Source: Serilophus lunatus
Lineage: Eukaryota; Chordata; Aves; Passeriformes; Eurylaimidae
Direction: 5' to 3'
DNA: 64,000 bases
Assembly: GCA_013399895.1 (NCBI GenBank)
Contig: VXBA01001173.1
Span: 557,592 to 621,591, forward strand
Below the pieces are notes generated by a model. It saw nothing but the letters and a program-made list of their open reading frames with translations. It made no database searches and was not told the DNA's origin. Each line of letters begins with the position of its first letter. The stretch's first letter is position 1. Below are positions 25,401-40,300 of this stretch, one piece after another. The translations under genes and the position numbers were made by a program.

Positions 25401-28400
25401 AAATCATTTTTTTCTTTTAAGAGTTTTCATTCAGTGCCTTTGTTTTTAAATCTATTTCAAGTTAACCAGTCAGACTCAAATAACCATTTATTATTCAGTC
25501 CTGTTCCTACCCTCCTTGTGATTTCCATGCTAAAATCCAGAAGGAATCCAGTCTCAGAAACACAATTTAATAGTGGTTCATATTTTTTCAGTTCCATACT
25601 GAAGTGGATATAATTGCTGCATCATATACTGAGTTGCCTGGAATATAATCTTTAGAGATGCTGATGTTTATAAAAAGCCAAAAATAAAAAAGTAAACCCA
25701 GGTAAGCACATTTAATGGAAGCATATCCATTTCCAATTCATGACACACCACACATTTTCTGCAATAACAGTTATTCCCACAGCTTCAGTTGAAAACCTTC
25801 CTTTTGTTTCTCACAGCTTGATCAGATTTCATTGTGCAGTGCAGAAGCATTCTAGAAACAAGATAGAATTCTTCTGGTTAGCAATAGCTGCTGTTCAAAA
25901 TTACATAAAATATTTGCAACTCAGCACAGGCATTCTACACACAATTTTGGCTTTCTAGCTGTCCCCTATTCCTTATTTTCCTAAAACTAAAGGACACAGT
26001 AACCATTTAAGTTTTGTCTGAATTCAGTAAGAATTTGCAACACTTCACTTTCCTGCCCATCCATGTACCTGTGTATATTAGTATAATTTTAGAAAGCAAT
26101 GAATAAAATGTTTTTTAACATCCTTGAGCTCAATATGCAATAGTCCAGTGGACTGATCTTAGTAAGGATTCATCTCTCTGTGTTTTGTTTTATACCCTCA
26201 TGTTTTACAAGGATAATTAGAGTTCCATTTTTTGTGCTTTCTAAATATCTGCCAAAAGTTCAATCTCATCTTTTTTTTAAAAATTTCTGTTGCGATATAT
26301 GGTCCCTTACAAGAAAAGAATATATAGTGCTTTACACTTACGAATGCCTCTTTTCATAAAGTACCTTCACATTTAAATTTTACAGGCTCTCAAATTCCAA
26401 GGTTAACAGTTCACATCTAGTTCTCTCATCAAGTTCTAGGAACATATGCTAGGCCCAGACTCATATGCAGTATCACTTTTTGGAACGGACAGAGTGTAGT
26501 CCAACCACCTACACCTCTAAAGTCAGTATCAGTCCTTCCAAATTTCTCTTCTAACGAAAGTATACTCTGAAAGGTGATCATGACACACGAGTTTTGATGC
26601 AAACACAAATTTTTTGTCTATGTGAAAGGTGAAAATTCAGTGCTTTATATGGGCTTTTGCTCATTTGAACTTGTTTCCAGTTGTCTACTCACATATTCCC
26701 AGTGCCATGGCAGAAACAACAGCAGCCTATAAGCCTTCTTTTCCATTCACTCACCATCCAGGCTGTGCTTAGGACAACTGAAACTCCTGCTGAAATAAAA
26801 AGTAATTGATGTTTACTCGACTTAGGCCTCTGCAGGTATGTACCTAGAAATATGTGAAAAGTTTGTAAAGAACAAACAGGTTTAGTTGACTACCAACATA
26901 TAATTTCAAATTACAGAGTCTGTAGGAAGAAGGGTGAATAGGCACAGGGCAACACAGAATGATTTGGAATTTCTGTCATTCTGATGCATATGGAATCTTA
27001 GACCAAAACATTGGCCTCAAAGGAAATATGTCAACAAATACAAACAGGAAGAGTTTATGGTACACTACAAGTAATGAAAAAGTAGAGAGTAGAAATACAG
27101 TTCTTTCAGAAATGGGAAAAGAATCTGCAGAATATAGATTATATAATTTGCCTTTCCAGATTTCTCAACTGATACACTATTCTTTTAATAATTTCTAACT
27201 TTTCCCAATACCCTGTTGCTACAGTATGGTATGTTCAATGTACAAAAATCTTTGAAGGGACAGGAGTACAGAAACATAAGAATAAAGAGTAGACATGTGA
27301 CAATTTTTACACATGTATATAATGTAGATTCTCCAAAGAAAAAGGAGTTTGCTATTCCATTATCTGGGCACAAGTTGTAACCATACTAACAGGTGTTAAC
27401 AAGCTTAATTTGATGGGCATTGTATTTTCAAGGACAACATTTAGTACTATGAACTGTAATGGGTTGTGTGCCACATCCTCTGTATCTGATTTTTTGACAA
27501 CATGTCGCTTCCTGCCCTTAGAGTTTCAAATGGAATATAGTCATTACTAGTAAAACTGACAACATGTCTTCAAGCAAAAAGCAATAATTGTTTAAAACTC
27601 AGCATGATGCTATATCATCAGTTAATATGATCTTGTATAGTGAGCATCAAAAATGAAGTGTAATGAAAAGAAAATAGAAATATTGCAAACACTTGTGCTG
27701 TTACCACAGAAGGGATTTTTTGGTTTGGTTTGGTTTTAATACAGTCACATAGAATACCATCCTAATTCACAAGGAAATATTAAATTCCTTTACTTTACAT
27801 GTGCCCTCTCAAAGTAAAACTGCATTTAAATGTGCTTATCTGCTACTATTTTTTTCTGTGGATAAAATATATTGTAATGAGAAACTTTTCCCACTTGCTT
27901 TCACATGTGGATATTACCAGGCAAGAGACTCAGCTCCCCAAATCCAATTCTTCTCTTAAACAGAAAGACGAAAACATCTATCAAACCCATTATGCTGATT
28001 CCTTCATGATTGTAAAGCTCTTTGAGGTTGCCAGGTTAAGCATATTTAAAGAATTAGAAGGGTCTACACAAAAATGCTTTATGCAGTTGCAGGAGTCATC
28101 ATGACAGGTTTTCTTCCAACACCTTCACTCTTCTCACAGTTCTTAAGCTTTGCTGTTCACAAAGATTGAGAGATGGGGGCAAAGGACAAAGAAAACCCTT
28201 ATAGTTGAAGGTGAAACAGTGAGTTAAAGCCCTCAGGCCCCCCAGAATCACTGTTGCAAGAACAAAACAGAAGTACCTCAGCAGGCAATGCTTGTCTCAG
28301 AACCATTGTGCCAATAAAGCCATATAAGAGGCACTGAATTGCAGAGGGAGGGCAATTCCAACTAGAAGTTTTCGGACTCCTGACCCAGAACTCCCGCTTT

Positions 28401-30930
28401 CTTACTCAAACCATATTGCTTATAAATACCTCAGGTGCTGTTACTGCTGCCTCTGAAATAATTGTAAGAAGTGTGTCTTAAAAAGCTTTCAACATGAAGA
28501 AGCTCAGTCATTGGCTGCATGGGATACCAAGATAAAGAGTGCAGAGAGGAAGGGGTGTTTTCATCCTACCAGTTAGCTGCTACTTTCCAGTCTTTCAAGA
28601 AAGTGGTCTGATTAGAGTGTAATGCCCATGAGAATGAGTTTTAATCAATACTTGTTTTAATTGAATATTGCACATACTGTTGCTACACATTTTCTATGTC
28701 AAATCACACAGACCTTGTAACACTCATGAGAATTCAGCTCAGTATGTAAGAAGGATACTTCAAAACTGAAATTTAAGATAGGTTACCATGCATGACGATT
28801 TCTCTTAACGTTTTAAAATTGTATGAGTACGTGATCCCTTTCGTGCCTGCCATCCCATCCTACTCCTAGAATGTCCTTGGTAGCAACAAGTAACTTAATG
28901 ATAGAATGACTAGAAGTTCAGAATTTAATATAGTACATATAAAACATTGATGTTTAGCTGCCATCTCCCTTACCACCCATTCTAAACACTGAAGTTTTTT
29001 AGAAGAGAGTTTTAAAGGGCAATAGGAGGGTGAGAGGGGAGTGTACGTGTCATAGACAGGCTCCAAGTAATTACTCGATGAGCAGTCACAAACATTTTCA
29101 TTTCTGAATCATCACTCTTTCCTCTTAACTTTTCTTTTCTTAGTCCTGCATCTAGGGGAAGGGAAATAATAGATCTAAATGAGATTTGATTGATTCTGTA
29201 AAAAAACATAAAGTGCAAAAATACCTGAATGCAGGAATCATGGATCTCAAGCTTCATGACTTAGGACAACCATAAAAAGTACCACGAAGAAAGGAAAGTA
29301 GGTTGCAGAAAATTAAAACTGAAACAGCAAGAGTTTGGGCATAGAAAATGACTGCTGTCTAAAAAAGGATACCAAGTACCAGGAAGATATGAATACTATG
29401 TAAATGATTGTTGTTGGAATTATAAATAATTTTTCAAATGGACAAAAATTGCTTAAACAGTTAAAACCCACTCAATTCAGAGTTCTGTTGAAACTCAGTA
29501 AATTCTTGCAGGCACATCACTTGCAACATTACCCAACTCAGCCATCAAAGACAACTGAGATAGTACTAGGGTTAGTATGCTAGTCTGGCAGGAGGCAAAC
29601 CCCAAAGGGCACATAGGGCTTTTTTTCCCATCTATATTCTTCATGAGTCTACAGTATAGCAGTTTAGACATTTAGATAGCCAAGTAAAACAAAACTTAAT
29701 TGAAGTTAAATTGGCCTTCATCCTGAGTTTCAGAAACCCACAAATGAAAGATATTTCCCAAAGTGATGTAATACAAACTGTACTGTTTAACTTGGCTATT
29801 TAAGTGATTAGTCCTTGATGTTAAACAGCTCTCATTACTCATTATTATTCTTTTATGAGGCTATGATATTAATTGGAGTTCATTGGTCAATTCACAGACT
29901 TATGGCAAATAGACTGATGAGATTTAAAATGTTCAAACTTCAGTCAGATTTTTTGCATCCTCACTATTTCATGCAAGTAAACCTAGACATTTTAAATAGT
30001 ATTTTCTTTTGGCCTCCAAAGGAGGATGAGGAATGCCTATGAAGACTTTTACAGAACAAACCTTTTGAGACTCACTTTCACACTAAAGCATTTTCGAATC
30101 CATTCAATTTTTAGCACAGGAAAGAATAAACAATTAAGCGACACATTTAACATTTAACAATACTCTTACACACCTGCCAGCAACTAAGTGCTTTAATTAA
30201 AATTCACTGGAGAATGTAAGGAAACATAACCTTTTCCACTCTCACAGCATGGCTGAGAGAGAAAATTTTGTTATTATATTTGTTTACGTCATTTCTTAAC
30301 AAGATTTAAGAAGAGATTGTTAAACTAGAAGATAGGGCAATACTGTCATTTTATTTGAGTACTATCCACCTTAAGAAAAAGATTTGTTGTATTATAATAT
30401 TTACTAGGTGTGGCAAAACACAAAAGAGCAAGGAATATTTCAGTAAAAAATGTAGCCTATGCCGGGTGTAATTTGATATCAGATAGGACATACTAAGAAC
30501 TTACATCAGTCATAAGGAGGGACTAGAAGATCATCTACCCCTTTGGTTACATGTCTTGGGAGGTGCCTAAACAGTAATGAAGAGATTGTATAGATTAAAC
30601 AGTGCATTAACTGAGGAAAGGAATTGGCTTGAGGGAACAGGGCTGGGCAATGAAAGAAAAAGGATGAGAAGAATGAAGAAGAAAGAAAGCATGATAAATG
30701 AAAGGGGCAGTGCAGATGCAAGGAAACTGAGGTTAAGCAAGATCTGGATGGTGTGAGACAAAATTAAATTAGAATAGACATAGAGGTAGTTAATGAAAGG
30801 AAGGAAGAAGCTGTAAATTAAACTAGATCTTTTGTCCAAACACACAAATGAAAAAGAACAAAGGCAATCAATATTTTCCTTACTGGAAAGGGAAAAGACA
30901 TATTACCTTTGTGTCCCTATAAAAGTTCAC
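22453..30930. other. Noncoding AT-rich sequence
   Basis: No gene or assignable repeat seen. A stretch at about 28230-28460 is somewhat less AT-rich, but I could not match it to an element. The open frames here (for example 27799-28104) are short and featureless. Confidence 0.6.
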
Positions 30931-31323
30931 TGTTGGGAAGCATATGAAGCTCTGTGGCTACCCGGGTCCCCCCAAAGACACACGACCACACAGATGTAGT
31001 GTCAAAGGAGAAAGCCATTTATTGTTTACAAGAATACTTTTTTATAATCTACATATAGTTTATACTTTTCTAACCACTGAGAAGCAATTCTTATATCGCT
31101 TCTCTCTCGTCCAATCAGACAGTGCCGTGTTGTACAAGCATCTTCCTTACATGGCATGGTCAGTCCTTTCTCTTTCAGTTCAGCTCCTTCTTCAGCTCCT
31201 GGGTCCCAGATTCCACCTGCCATCTGTGACTGACAAAAAACATTCACTGGCATTTCCCTACAAAGCTCTAGAGCTCTGCTTAGCTACCTGCTGAGATAGC
31301 AGGAGCCTGAGTATTCTTTTACA
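30931..31323 (-). mobile_element. Solo LTR of an avian ERV, minus strand
   Basis: Read on the minus strand, the element ends in GCTTCCCAACA at 30931. It has a polyadenylation signal AATAAA (plus-strand TTTATT at 31018-31023) in the context CAATAAATGGCTTTCTCC, and a TATA-like GATATAAG about 75 bases before it (around 31093-31099). Downstream of the signal is a U5-like part with GTGTGTCTTTGGGGGGACCC. The 5' end is placed at TGTAAAAGAATACTC (31323), which gives TG...CA ends, but this edge is tentative and no target-site duplication is visible. The compact U3-R-U5 order and small size (about 390 bases) fit an ERVK-like avian LTR. No internal viral sequence adjoins, so it is read as a solo LTR. 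Open frames on both strands inside it are incidental. Confidence 0.72.
31018..31023 (-). promoter_or_regulatory. LTR polyadenylation signal AATAAA
   Basis: Plus-strand TTTATT, read as AATAAA on the minus strand, within the LTR and about 75 bases after its TATA-like box. Confidence 0.65.
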
Positions 31324-34300
31324 GTAAAAGGGATTTTTACTAGACAATTGCAGGTAAAAATTTCTTTTGCTAGAGGAACTCTAGCTTGGAAGCATAGCTT
31401 ATTCCTTGGATAAGCAACTTAGATACAGTGACATAATACAATTAAGTGGAGTCTGTGAAAAATGTAGTGGAAGTTAGCAGTGTGCTACTAACCTTCTTTA
31501 CTTTGCAATACCTTTAGCAGCATGACTAAATGAGGTCTTTCACTCATGTAACATGATATAAAGATTTTCTCAACATTGGCTTAGTCTGGCCACGTTGCCT
31601 CTATAGAGGAGACCTGTGAATGAGTTATATGAGTCACATCAAAAAAGAAATATAAGCTCTCACATAACATCATTAGATACTGCTTCATACAGGAGATTAA
31701 AAAAAATTAAATATTTTTGAAGGGCTTTGTTTCTTCTGCATATTCTCTGCCTTCACAAGTGAAACTAAGAGCCCTAAATGATCATGATTCAGAGACCTTA
31801 AAAGGGTGACATTTCTTTCAAAAACAGCAATAGAATTCCTGTAAGTAAAGATATCTATTCCAATATTCAATTACCAATCTATTCCAATATCTGTATAAAG
31901 AGCCACATATTGCTCACTTCAAACTTCCTAGTTCCGATCCCTGCAAAACAGCAGGTTTGCAATCTTTACATGCCTAAATAAGTATCTCAGGCCACACAAA
32001 GAAATTGCTCAAAATTATGGTGTGTGGCATTATATGTAAATAAGTCAGAGGTTTTGTAATCAGCCTGGGAGACTAACTTTACAATTTTGGATTTCTCTTT
32101 CACATTGCCCTATTTTCTTATAACTTAATCATTTAAGTGAAGAGAAATAAAACATCTATTTTCTAATTTCCTGAAAAATTAGAAACATCACATTATTTGA
32201 AATACAGACTGTCAATTTTATTAATAAATATTTATTTTTCCGGTTAGACACAGACTTAGTTGGAAAAGACAAACTGTCCAGGGTTTCAAAAGAAATGACC
32301 TGGGCCAGTTCTGGTCAAAATATAAGGTGAAGGGGGGGAGGGAAGTTCATCTATTACACTTTGAATAATTTTTCCTATGATTGTGTACTAGAAGGGATAC
32401 AAAATATTGAGACGATCTCTCAATTTTTTTACAAAAGGTAATTTCTTGGAACATTTAATATCTCAAAAGATGGAATTATTGATTTATTTTCTGTATCTAT
32501 GACAGAAATATATCTCCTGAAAGGAAATTTGAAGGAATTTACAATTTTGAGCATATTGATGGTTTTATGAAGAAGCTACTGTCACAGCAACTGTTAACAC
32601 AAATCTTGACTTTGTACTGAAAAAGGAAAATTAAAATAAAATAAAAGGTAAAAGAAAGAGAGGGAGAAAAGTTGGAGAAAATGTCTGCCCATGGGTAATA
32701 TTTTTCTGAGATTAACAAACTGAATGTAGTAAAAAATGTCATCAGTTAAGACACTGTTACTTCTCAGTCAAAGTAGGTGTCAGAGTGTTAGCATGCTAGC
32801 TAACCTTCTCCTCAAAGAGACAGACATAAAATCTGCCTTATGTTACAAGACATGAAGCAAACATTTACTATTATGTCCATGAGTATTTCAAAGATGTGAA
32901 AGCCTTTTCATCCAAACCCCATATTGGGGGAGGGGAGGGGAATAAAAATTTCTTTCATTCTTTTCCAACTTATCTGAAAAATATTTGAGGTTTTCAGCAA
33001 AAACAAACTTTTTGATGATTGCAATTAAATGAGAAAAATTTCTTCTCTCTACAATTCTGTTACCAATGCACAGACTAAAATTCCAGAGTGGATGGGTATG
33101 AAGCCAAATAGAAGGTTAAATTAGTGCTTCAGAAAAAGTTCACTGTATTTTCCAACAAATCCAAATCAGCATTGACACTGTAGTCAAAGTTTCTAATGAA
33201 TGTAGAAATAATTCTACACTAAGAACTGGTCTACATCATAGAACTAATGGTTTGCCAAGATTCATTTTCCCATACAGCTTTTCACCAGCAACAAAGATTG
33301 AATTGAAGATTGCAGAGCTGTAGACTATGTTTTATGTCATACATTGCTGCTTCATTTTAACTACAACTATATGAAATCAATGCATTCACATAAAAATAGT
33401 TTTAAACAGAAAACCTGATGTAGCATAAAAATAAGTATGTTTCTTGTAGGTATCTAGGGATGACTAACTAGCTCAGAAAACAGAGCCACTAAAGCAGCCT
33501 CTTTATGTTCTCTGCAGGGAGAGAAATAGTGTTTATGTTCTTTGATACTGCAAAAGTTGTTAAAATATCTGGACATATTTCACTTTTGGAAGTAAGAAAG
33601 AATCAGTGTGCTCCTAAAGTGTAATAGGTTCTGGCCATCTGTGGCACACTGTTCTAGGACAAAAGGAAATGCAGAAAACAACACCATTAAAATTGAGTTA
33701 CTATGGCATGCAGGAGTCAGAAGTGATCAATAAACACATTGATATATGATAATTACTCCAGAAATCACCATCCTGTATTACTCAGATCATATATGGCCTG
33801 CATAAGAAAGTACAATATATCACGTCATGAAAATACTAGAGGTGAGTGATTGTGCATACAGAGAGGAGCTTACTTTCTCACTTCTGTTACACTGTCAGTG
33901 TGATACTTGATGAGCCATGTAAACCAGTGTGCATGTGTACACATCTGGAACATCAGCTATAGTTCTGTTTATAACACAGAATCATTCTACTGGTCCTGTC
34001 ACCACTTCTGTTGTCCCATCTTTCCTTGCAATCTTTGAATTTGATCTTATATTCAAGGAGTCTGACCACACAGCTTCAATTTTCACAGGCAATTCATCTA
34101 AAGTTACAATACATATATTTCTTTAACTCTATTTATGTAAGTGAAGTTTCAACTGGCTACTAACTTTATATAGGTGTGTTACAATGGTGTCATTAAGGAC
34201 AGTATGCAATTATTTTGTGATACTAAGATGGTATAACCTGACACAACCTCACAGATACATGAACAGTGTGATCAACAATGAGGCAGACAAAGAGAGCTAA

Positions 34301-37300
34301 CTTTCAAACAGGTGGCATCCAAGCAACAAAAAATTGCCAGACAGGAAGCAAAAGGAATTGCAAATAGGCAGAGCAGCTTCCCAAATGCATAGAACACATA
34401 ACAAAATAAAATAACCTGGGCAACATCAGAAGCAGAGGAGAACCCCTTCATGCCTGTTAACAGCATAAGAATCTCAGGTTCAAGCAAGGAATAAAATCAC
34501 AGCAGATAATAAACCCACTTCTCCCAACAAAAACCTGTCAGGGTTGACAAATTTGGCATTTGCAACTAAAAACCCCTAGGGTTCATAGCTATCATAGCTA
34601 TAACCATATTGCAGCAGCTCTGTGGTTTGGTATACCCAGACCTCGTTTAGAATACAACTGCTAAAGACTGACAACTTTATATATGTACTGATTATGTATA
34701 ATAAGTAAAAATTGACCATTAGCAATAAATATATTATTAATTATGTAGTAAAACATTAGCTTGAAAAGGTGAAATTGTCCTGATTTGTCACTCTCTGAAG
34801 CATCATCATCAGAGTGATCTCTAATTCCATGTATATAGATATAAATATAGATAATTTTAAAGACAGTGAGACTATTTTATTCTTAATCCAAATGCCTCTT
34901 ATTCTCACATGTTAACAGTTAAACAGAAAAGTGTAACAACGTAGATGATTTGACAACTGTTTCCTCCAATCACTGTGCCAGTGAGATGCATGCTGGACAT
35001 CGTAATTCAATACGCTCCTGCACAGGATAGGAGATCATTTTGCAGAGCTTCTTCTAAAGTAGCTGCACACTGTTGGACCTTGCATCTTTCCATCTCCTTA
35101 TCTTCACACATTAAACAAAGTATCAGTTGCATTTAGGTTTCCTATCAATAGTCTGTCTTCATTGGATTTTACTGAATTTCTAATTCCAGTACTTATATTG
35201 TTGTACTTCAATTTTTCCTCTCAGTTGTCAAAAAAAGTACCAGTAAGTGCAAACAACATGAACAACCTATTTGACTCCTCTGTTACTCAGACTATGCCTA
35301 GATTGTTTCTTTCTCATTTGCCAGTGAAAATATCTACTTTGAAGAGAAAAACAATGGGCCAATATTGCTTTTCAAAGCTTATATACTTGAAGTGAGGAGA
35401 CTCTAGCAATGCCAACAACATGAACTTTTAGAAAGTCACCAGATGACAAGCAGCAGCTGCAAAGGTCTTATGAAGATCTCTCTCTGTGGAGCTCTAGCAC
35501 TGCAAGTGATGATGGGCTTGGCAGAGGAAAAGACTCAGCAAGTTATTAAGAGGCCAAACTGCCAGACTTTTTCCCCTGTCTTCATATTATTTCATTTAGA
35601 ACTTGCTCAGCGTTAATGTAGCAGAGAGAAACAGTAATGGAGTGAGAGACAAAGACAAAATATTACATCTTGGAAAAGAAAAATTGTTCTTCATGCTGCC
35701 AGAGTCAAACTTTTACAAATTATCATCTCATATATTCCTGTACATGCGTTTTTTTACCAGCCCTCAAGTCTATTATTTTTAAATTAATATTATATTTTAA
35801 GCTATTATTGAAATAACCCTAAAGGAATAATTGGAATTTAAGGGTATCACCAATCTTGAGGAACATAGTAGATATTTCAACACCAAGAGAACTGATAAAA
35901 ATACTCAAATTGCTACTAACAAAACTTACACAACACCAAAATGCATTGACCAAAAGGCAAATAGATTGTCCTTGTTATGGAATAAGATCCTGGGATCATT
36001 TGCTCTCTGGGGTGACTTGCCTAAAATGGCTTCATGGATTTTTCTTGAGAACCCTCAAAAACTTGGCCTAACTACTTCAAACATTTCCAGCAAGTTTTGA
36101 CTTTTATTAAATAAAACTGTCATAGTCAACACATTATTTTAACTCCTAATTTCCTATCTGCATGTCTCAGAACTCTCTAAGTGTGGGATTCCAAACAAGC
36201 CAGGGAGTGGTTTGACCCTCCTTCATTCATAAGAGGCATCCAAAAAATTGCTTTATTTTCACCCTTCCATCTTTCCAAACCAGTCTGCAAACACAAAATT
36301 AATTGTGTTTTTGTTCAGGTCACAGTTCCCAAGTGTGCAATAAAAATCTCACAGTGCAAGGAAGAAAATATGCTTTCTGTCTAGTTTCAGACACGAGGCA
36401 AGGAGAAAGAAAGGTGTTAATGGAAGAACATTTAAATATGTGAGCAATGAGGCTGTAACAGTTCCACCTACGCAATGCAGAGGGGGAAAGTTTTTACTTC
36501 CTCACTCTTATACAAGATTGCTTCTACACAAGCAATCTGGAGAGTCTCAGAAAAAGTACAATTGTTTTGCTCAGAGTACTGAAGCACTACTTCAGCAGTG
36601 AATTAGAGATCTTGGAATTTCCAGTCTTTGATTTCACAGTTGTAGTTAGGAATCTAAGTTCTTCTTTTTTCTAGACAACACTAGGAAATTATGGTTATGG
36701 AAAATCTGTGTTGGGGCAATAAAAGCAGGGTGTCTATTTTGTCTCCTTTATGGGGTTCTGTTGGTGGTAGTGGTTTTGATGGGGCTTTTTGACTGCTTTC
36801 ATTTTGTGGAAACAGAAAATATCAAAAAAATGTCCTTCTGTCCTTGAAGTAGACCAAGTATATTTCAAATGAGAAGACAAAAAAAAAACACAACAAAAAA
36901 AAATTGCAGCAAGCAGTTCCAATCACAACTTTAAATTTCTTATTTCTCTATATCTCATATATTTCATTATCTTTATCAAAAGACTTGTCTCAGTTAGAGA
37001 CCCTGGAGATAGTTTAAAACAAATCTCCAAAGATTTTTTTAGAGGTCATCGCTAACTTCCTTCCTTTCTCAAGATCTAAATCAGAAAAACAGAAATTTAA
37101 TCAGCCATAGTGCATAATGTATAAAATTAGCATACATGTGAACAACACAAACCTGGAAGTTTACATATGTATTACATTTCTACCATTCTTCTCTGTACAA
37201 CCATACACAGTTAAGGCAAAGAAACACAGTAATCTGGAAGGAAAAAATTGAGACCCACTATCCCCCTTTATCTGTTTGTATCTCCAGTTAGTCTCTGTGG

Positions 37301-40300
37301 ACACGCCACACCCTTTAACAGTCACAATGTCCTTTTCTCTAGATCTGCACAATAACCAGTATGGCTGTGTGTCTGTGTCAGCACCATGTCATTAACACAA
37401 CACAGTAACCCAGCTTTGTGTGTTTAGATTTTCAAACCTCGGTCTTGTGAAAAGTCAATCTTTACCACTATTTATCTATCAATGTCTTTTCCTCTTACCA
37501 CTTAGTGATATGTAAGGCATTGGCAACTCTAAAAGGTGGAAAAGCAGGGTTCTTTCTCTAAACAACCTGCCCTGGATCCATTTATAACTGGTATTCCATC
37601 TGTTGTTATAGAAACACATTTCAATATTTTGACTTCTTTCTCATCTAGATGGCTGGTTTAATTACAACTATCACTAGGGAGTCAAAGAGATGGACAAAGG
37701 AAACAACATATAACATTCTAGATTAAATCAATCAAAACGGCAACAATCTGGAAAAAGCTGATCTTTTTTTCTTTTAGTTTCTTTCCTGTGCATGCAGATT
37801 TCCTCCTCATAGTGCTACTCATCCTTTTAAGTTACTGAAAGAAAGCTGTAGCACATAGATGGGGATGACATTTAGTCTGGAAGGTGATAAATTCACGGCT
37901 CTTGTGGACATACCTAATTCTTGTTGATATTGAAATCTTTTAAATGGGGGGCATAATTTATCAGATGAAGTGGTAGTACCCTTATTCCTTGGGAGTTTGG
38001 AAAGCAAGCTGAAGAGAGCTACACTTGCAGAACAACAGACTACATGAGTCAAGTGTTGCTAGCTAGTTCTAACTTTTTTGGGTATCATAAGCCCCACAGA
38101 ATTTCCCATACAAGCAAGAAGTTGGAGCTTTCTTTGGGGAAAGGAGAGAGGAAGAGACAGTGGAGTGAAGAGGAAATAGCAGTCTGTGGAAATAAATACC
38201 GAAGAACATATCTTCTCAATTTCCTTATGTAATTCACTCATCATATTACTGAGACTTTTATATACTTCTAAAAAGTGCATTATCAGTTGGAGAAAATAGA
38301 TCCATTTAGTTAGACATTAAACAGGACAAGTGCAACAGAGCTCTGCCAATTATTTTGCAGTCTGAGTCTTATCAAAAATAGATGGGTAACATTGGAGAGA
38401 CCACCATACTCAAAAATTGAAAAGGGATTGCCTTTGATCTTGGCTAATTCTGTGTGGCACAACAGGTTGTTTCTACAGTTCTTAAGAAATATAGCCTAAT
38501 GCCACAGGTGATTTCTATTTCAATGGATAAAATATACCTAGTCTATTCCCACAGAAAACTTAGTTCTCTTTCCAGGCAGGACACTTGCAAAGTGACATTA
38601 ACCAAAATGAGCAAAGTTTGTAAAAAATTCTTTCAATGAAGATGCTTCTTCTTAGAATACAGCTCAGCAGCTTCACTGGTTTTAGTGAACACCAATTGGA
38701 TTTCTTTTTTAATTGCTCAATAAAATGTCCTCAGCTCCAGTTCTAAAATACCTCTAAAATGCCTCCAACTCTATCAGTTAGTTTCCTACTAAGTTTTTCT
38801 TTGCAGTTTACATATACCTAATGCTAAATTACTTATATTTGCCATGGTGCATTTCAAAACTATTTATTTGGTATCTTCTCAGGGCACATTTCTAAAGTAT
38901 CTTTCTGGCAATATTAGAAAAGTAAGTTACAGAGCAGAGTAAACCTATGTCTTTTTTTCAGTTCTTTCTATTCTACAAATACAATTAGATACTTTAGCAG
39001 GTATGCAAAGATGTTCAATAAAACAAGTATGTAATTTCTCACACTTTGCTATGATTTTTACTAAATAAAATAGCTCGACATGATAGAGTAACTGCTAATT
39101 CACTATCCAGTTTCATGTCTAAAGTACATACACATATTAACCCACATAAAAAGCAGTAAGGTATCCTATTGTCTCTAGTACCCATTCTTTCCTTTTGCTG
39201 TTCCAGTTTTACCAGTTTTACCTCATGTTTCTGGGCTTTCTTTTTTTTAATAGTTCTGAGAAAGTGTATCAAAAGTAATTTTGAAAACTCAAGTAAAACA
39301 TAGCCATTATTTATTATTTTACTAACTTTATCAAAAAGCAGCAAAACAGATAGGAACAATTTCTCTTGTATTAGTTTTATGTACTGTGACTCTGAAATTT
39401 TAACTCTTCGTTTTTATGCTACGTTTTACTATTAACACTAATAACTTTGCAAGACTAATTTATAGAACTGGCCTCTTATTTCCAGAAAGTTCATTTGATT
39501 TGAATAATATTACTTCAGTTTGTTCACTTATATCCTTTTTTTGTTAAATTTGTAAACTAAAATAGTAAGGCAGTATCACCTATCACAGAACATCATCTCC
39601 CTGATAAAGCCTGGATTTTGTCAGGTAATTGTAGCACATGATGATGCTGTTTCTATGTACAAGGACAATTAATCACAGTGTTGATGTGTCTTACATACTG
39701 GTCAGCAAAAGAAATTGTGTCCCTGAAGTTCTCAGCTGTTCAAGGTTAAAATCAGATTATTTCCTAACAAGCTTAGGCTAAACACCTGTCTGCTTTCATT
39801 CAGAAATTTTTCTTCAGCAGAGAAGGAATACGCCTGGGTTCCAGCTCCAGTGAAATAGTACCAGTAGCTATGGTCAGACTGCTTAATGTCCGAAAGAATG
39901 CATCTCTCACAACAGATGGCAAAAGCAGCCTGCAGCCAAATCATCTGCTAAGTCTTGCCTTGCTTTTCCCAGGGAATAAGACAACATATTGCAGGATGGC
40001 AAGCAGGCAGAACAGATACAAGACAGATCAAAGACATCTGATTGCCACTGACACAAGGCCCACAGAGGACCCTACTCAAAACAACAAAATTTGAAAGCCA
40101 TCAACACTCAGAGATAAGGAAGTTGTGAAAACTAGAGTGGCAACTTGGTTTATCATTCTCTACTCCAGCAAACGCAACTTGGGAACATGGCCCTCAAAAT
40201 TATCTTTTTTTCTAGACTTCAAAAACTCTTCCTACAGTCCTTGATAACAATGGCCTCTATAATATGTAAAAACTAACCTAGCACAAGAAGACAAAGAAAA

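Noticed and set aside
32926..32940. G-quadruplex (GGGGGAGGGGAGGGG)
   Set aside because: Only three G runs are present and no fourth lies within reach.
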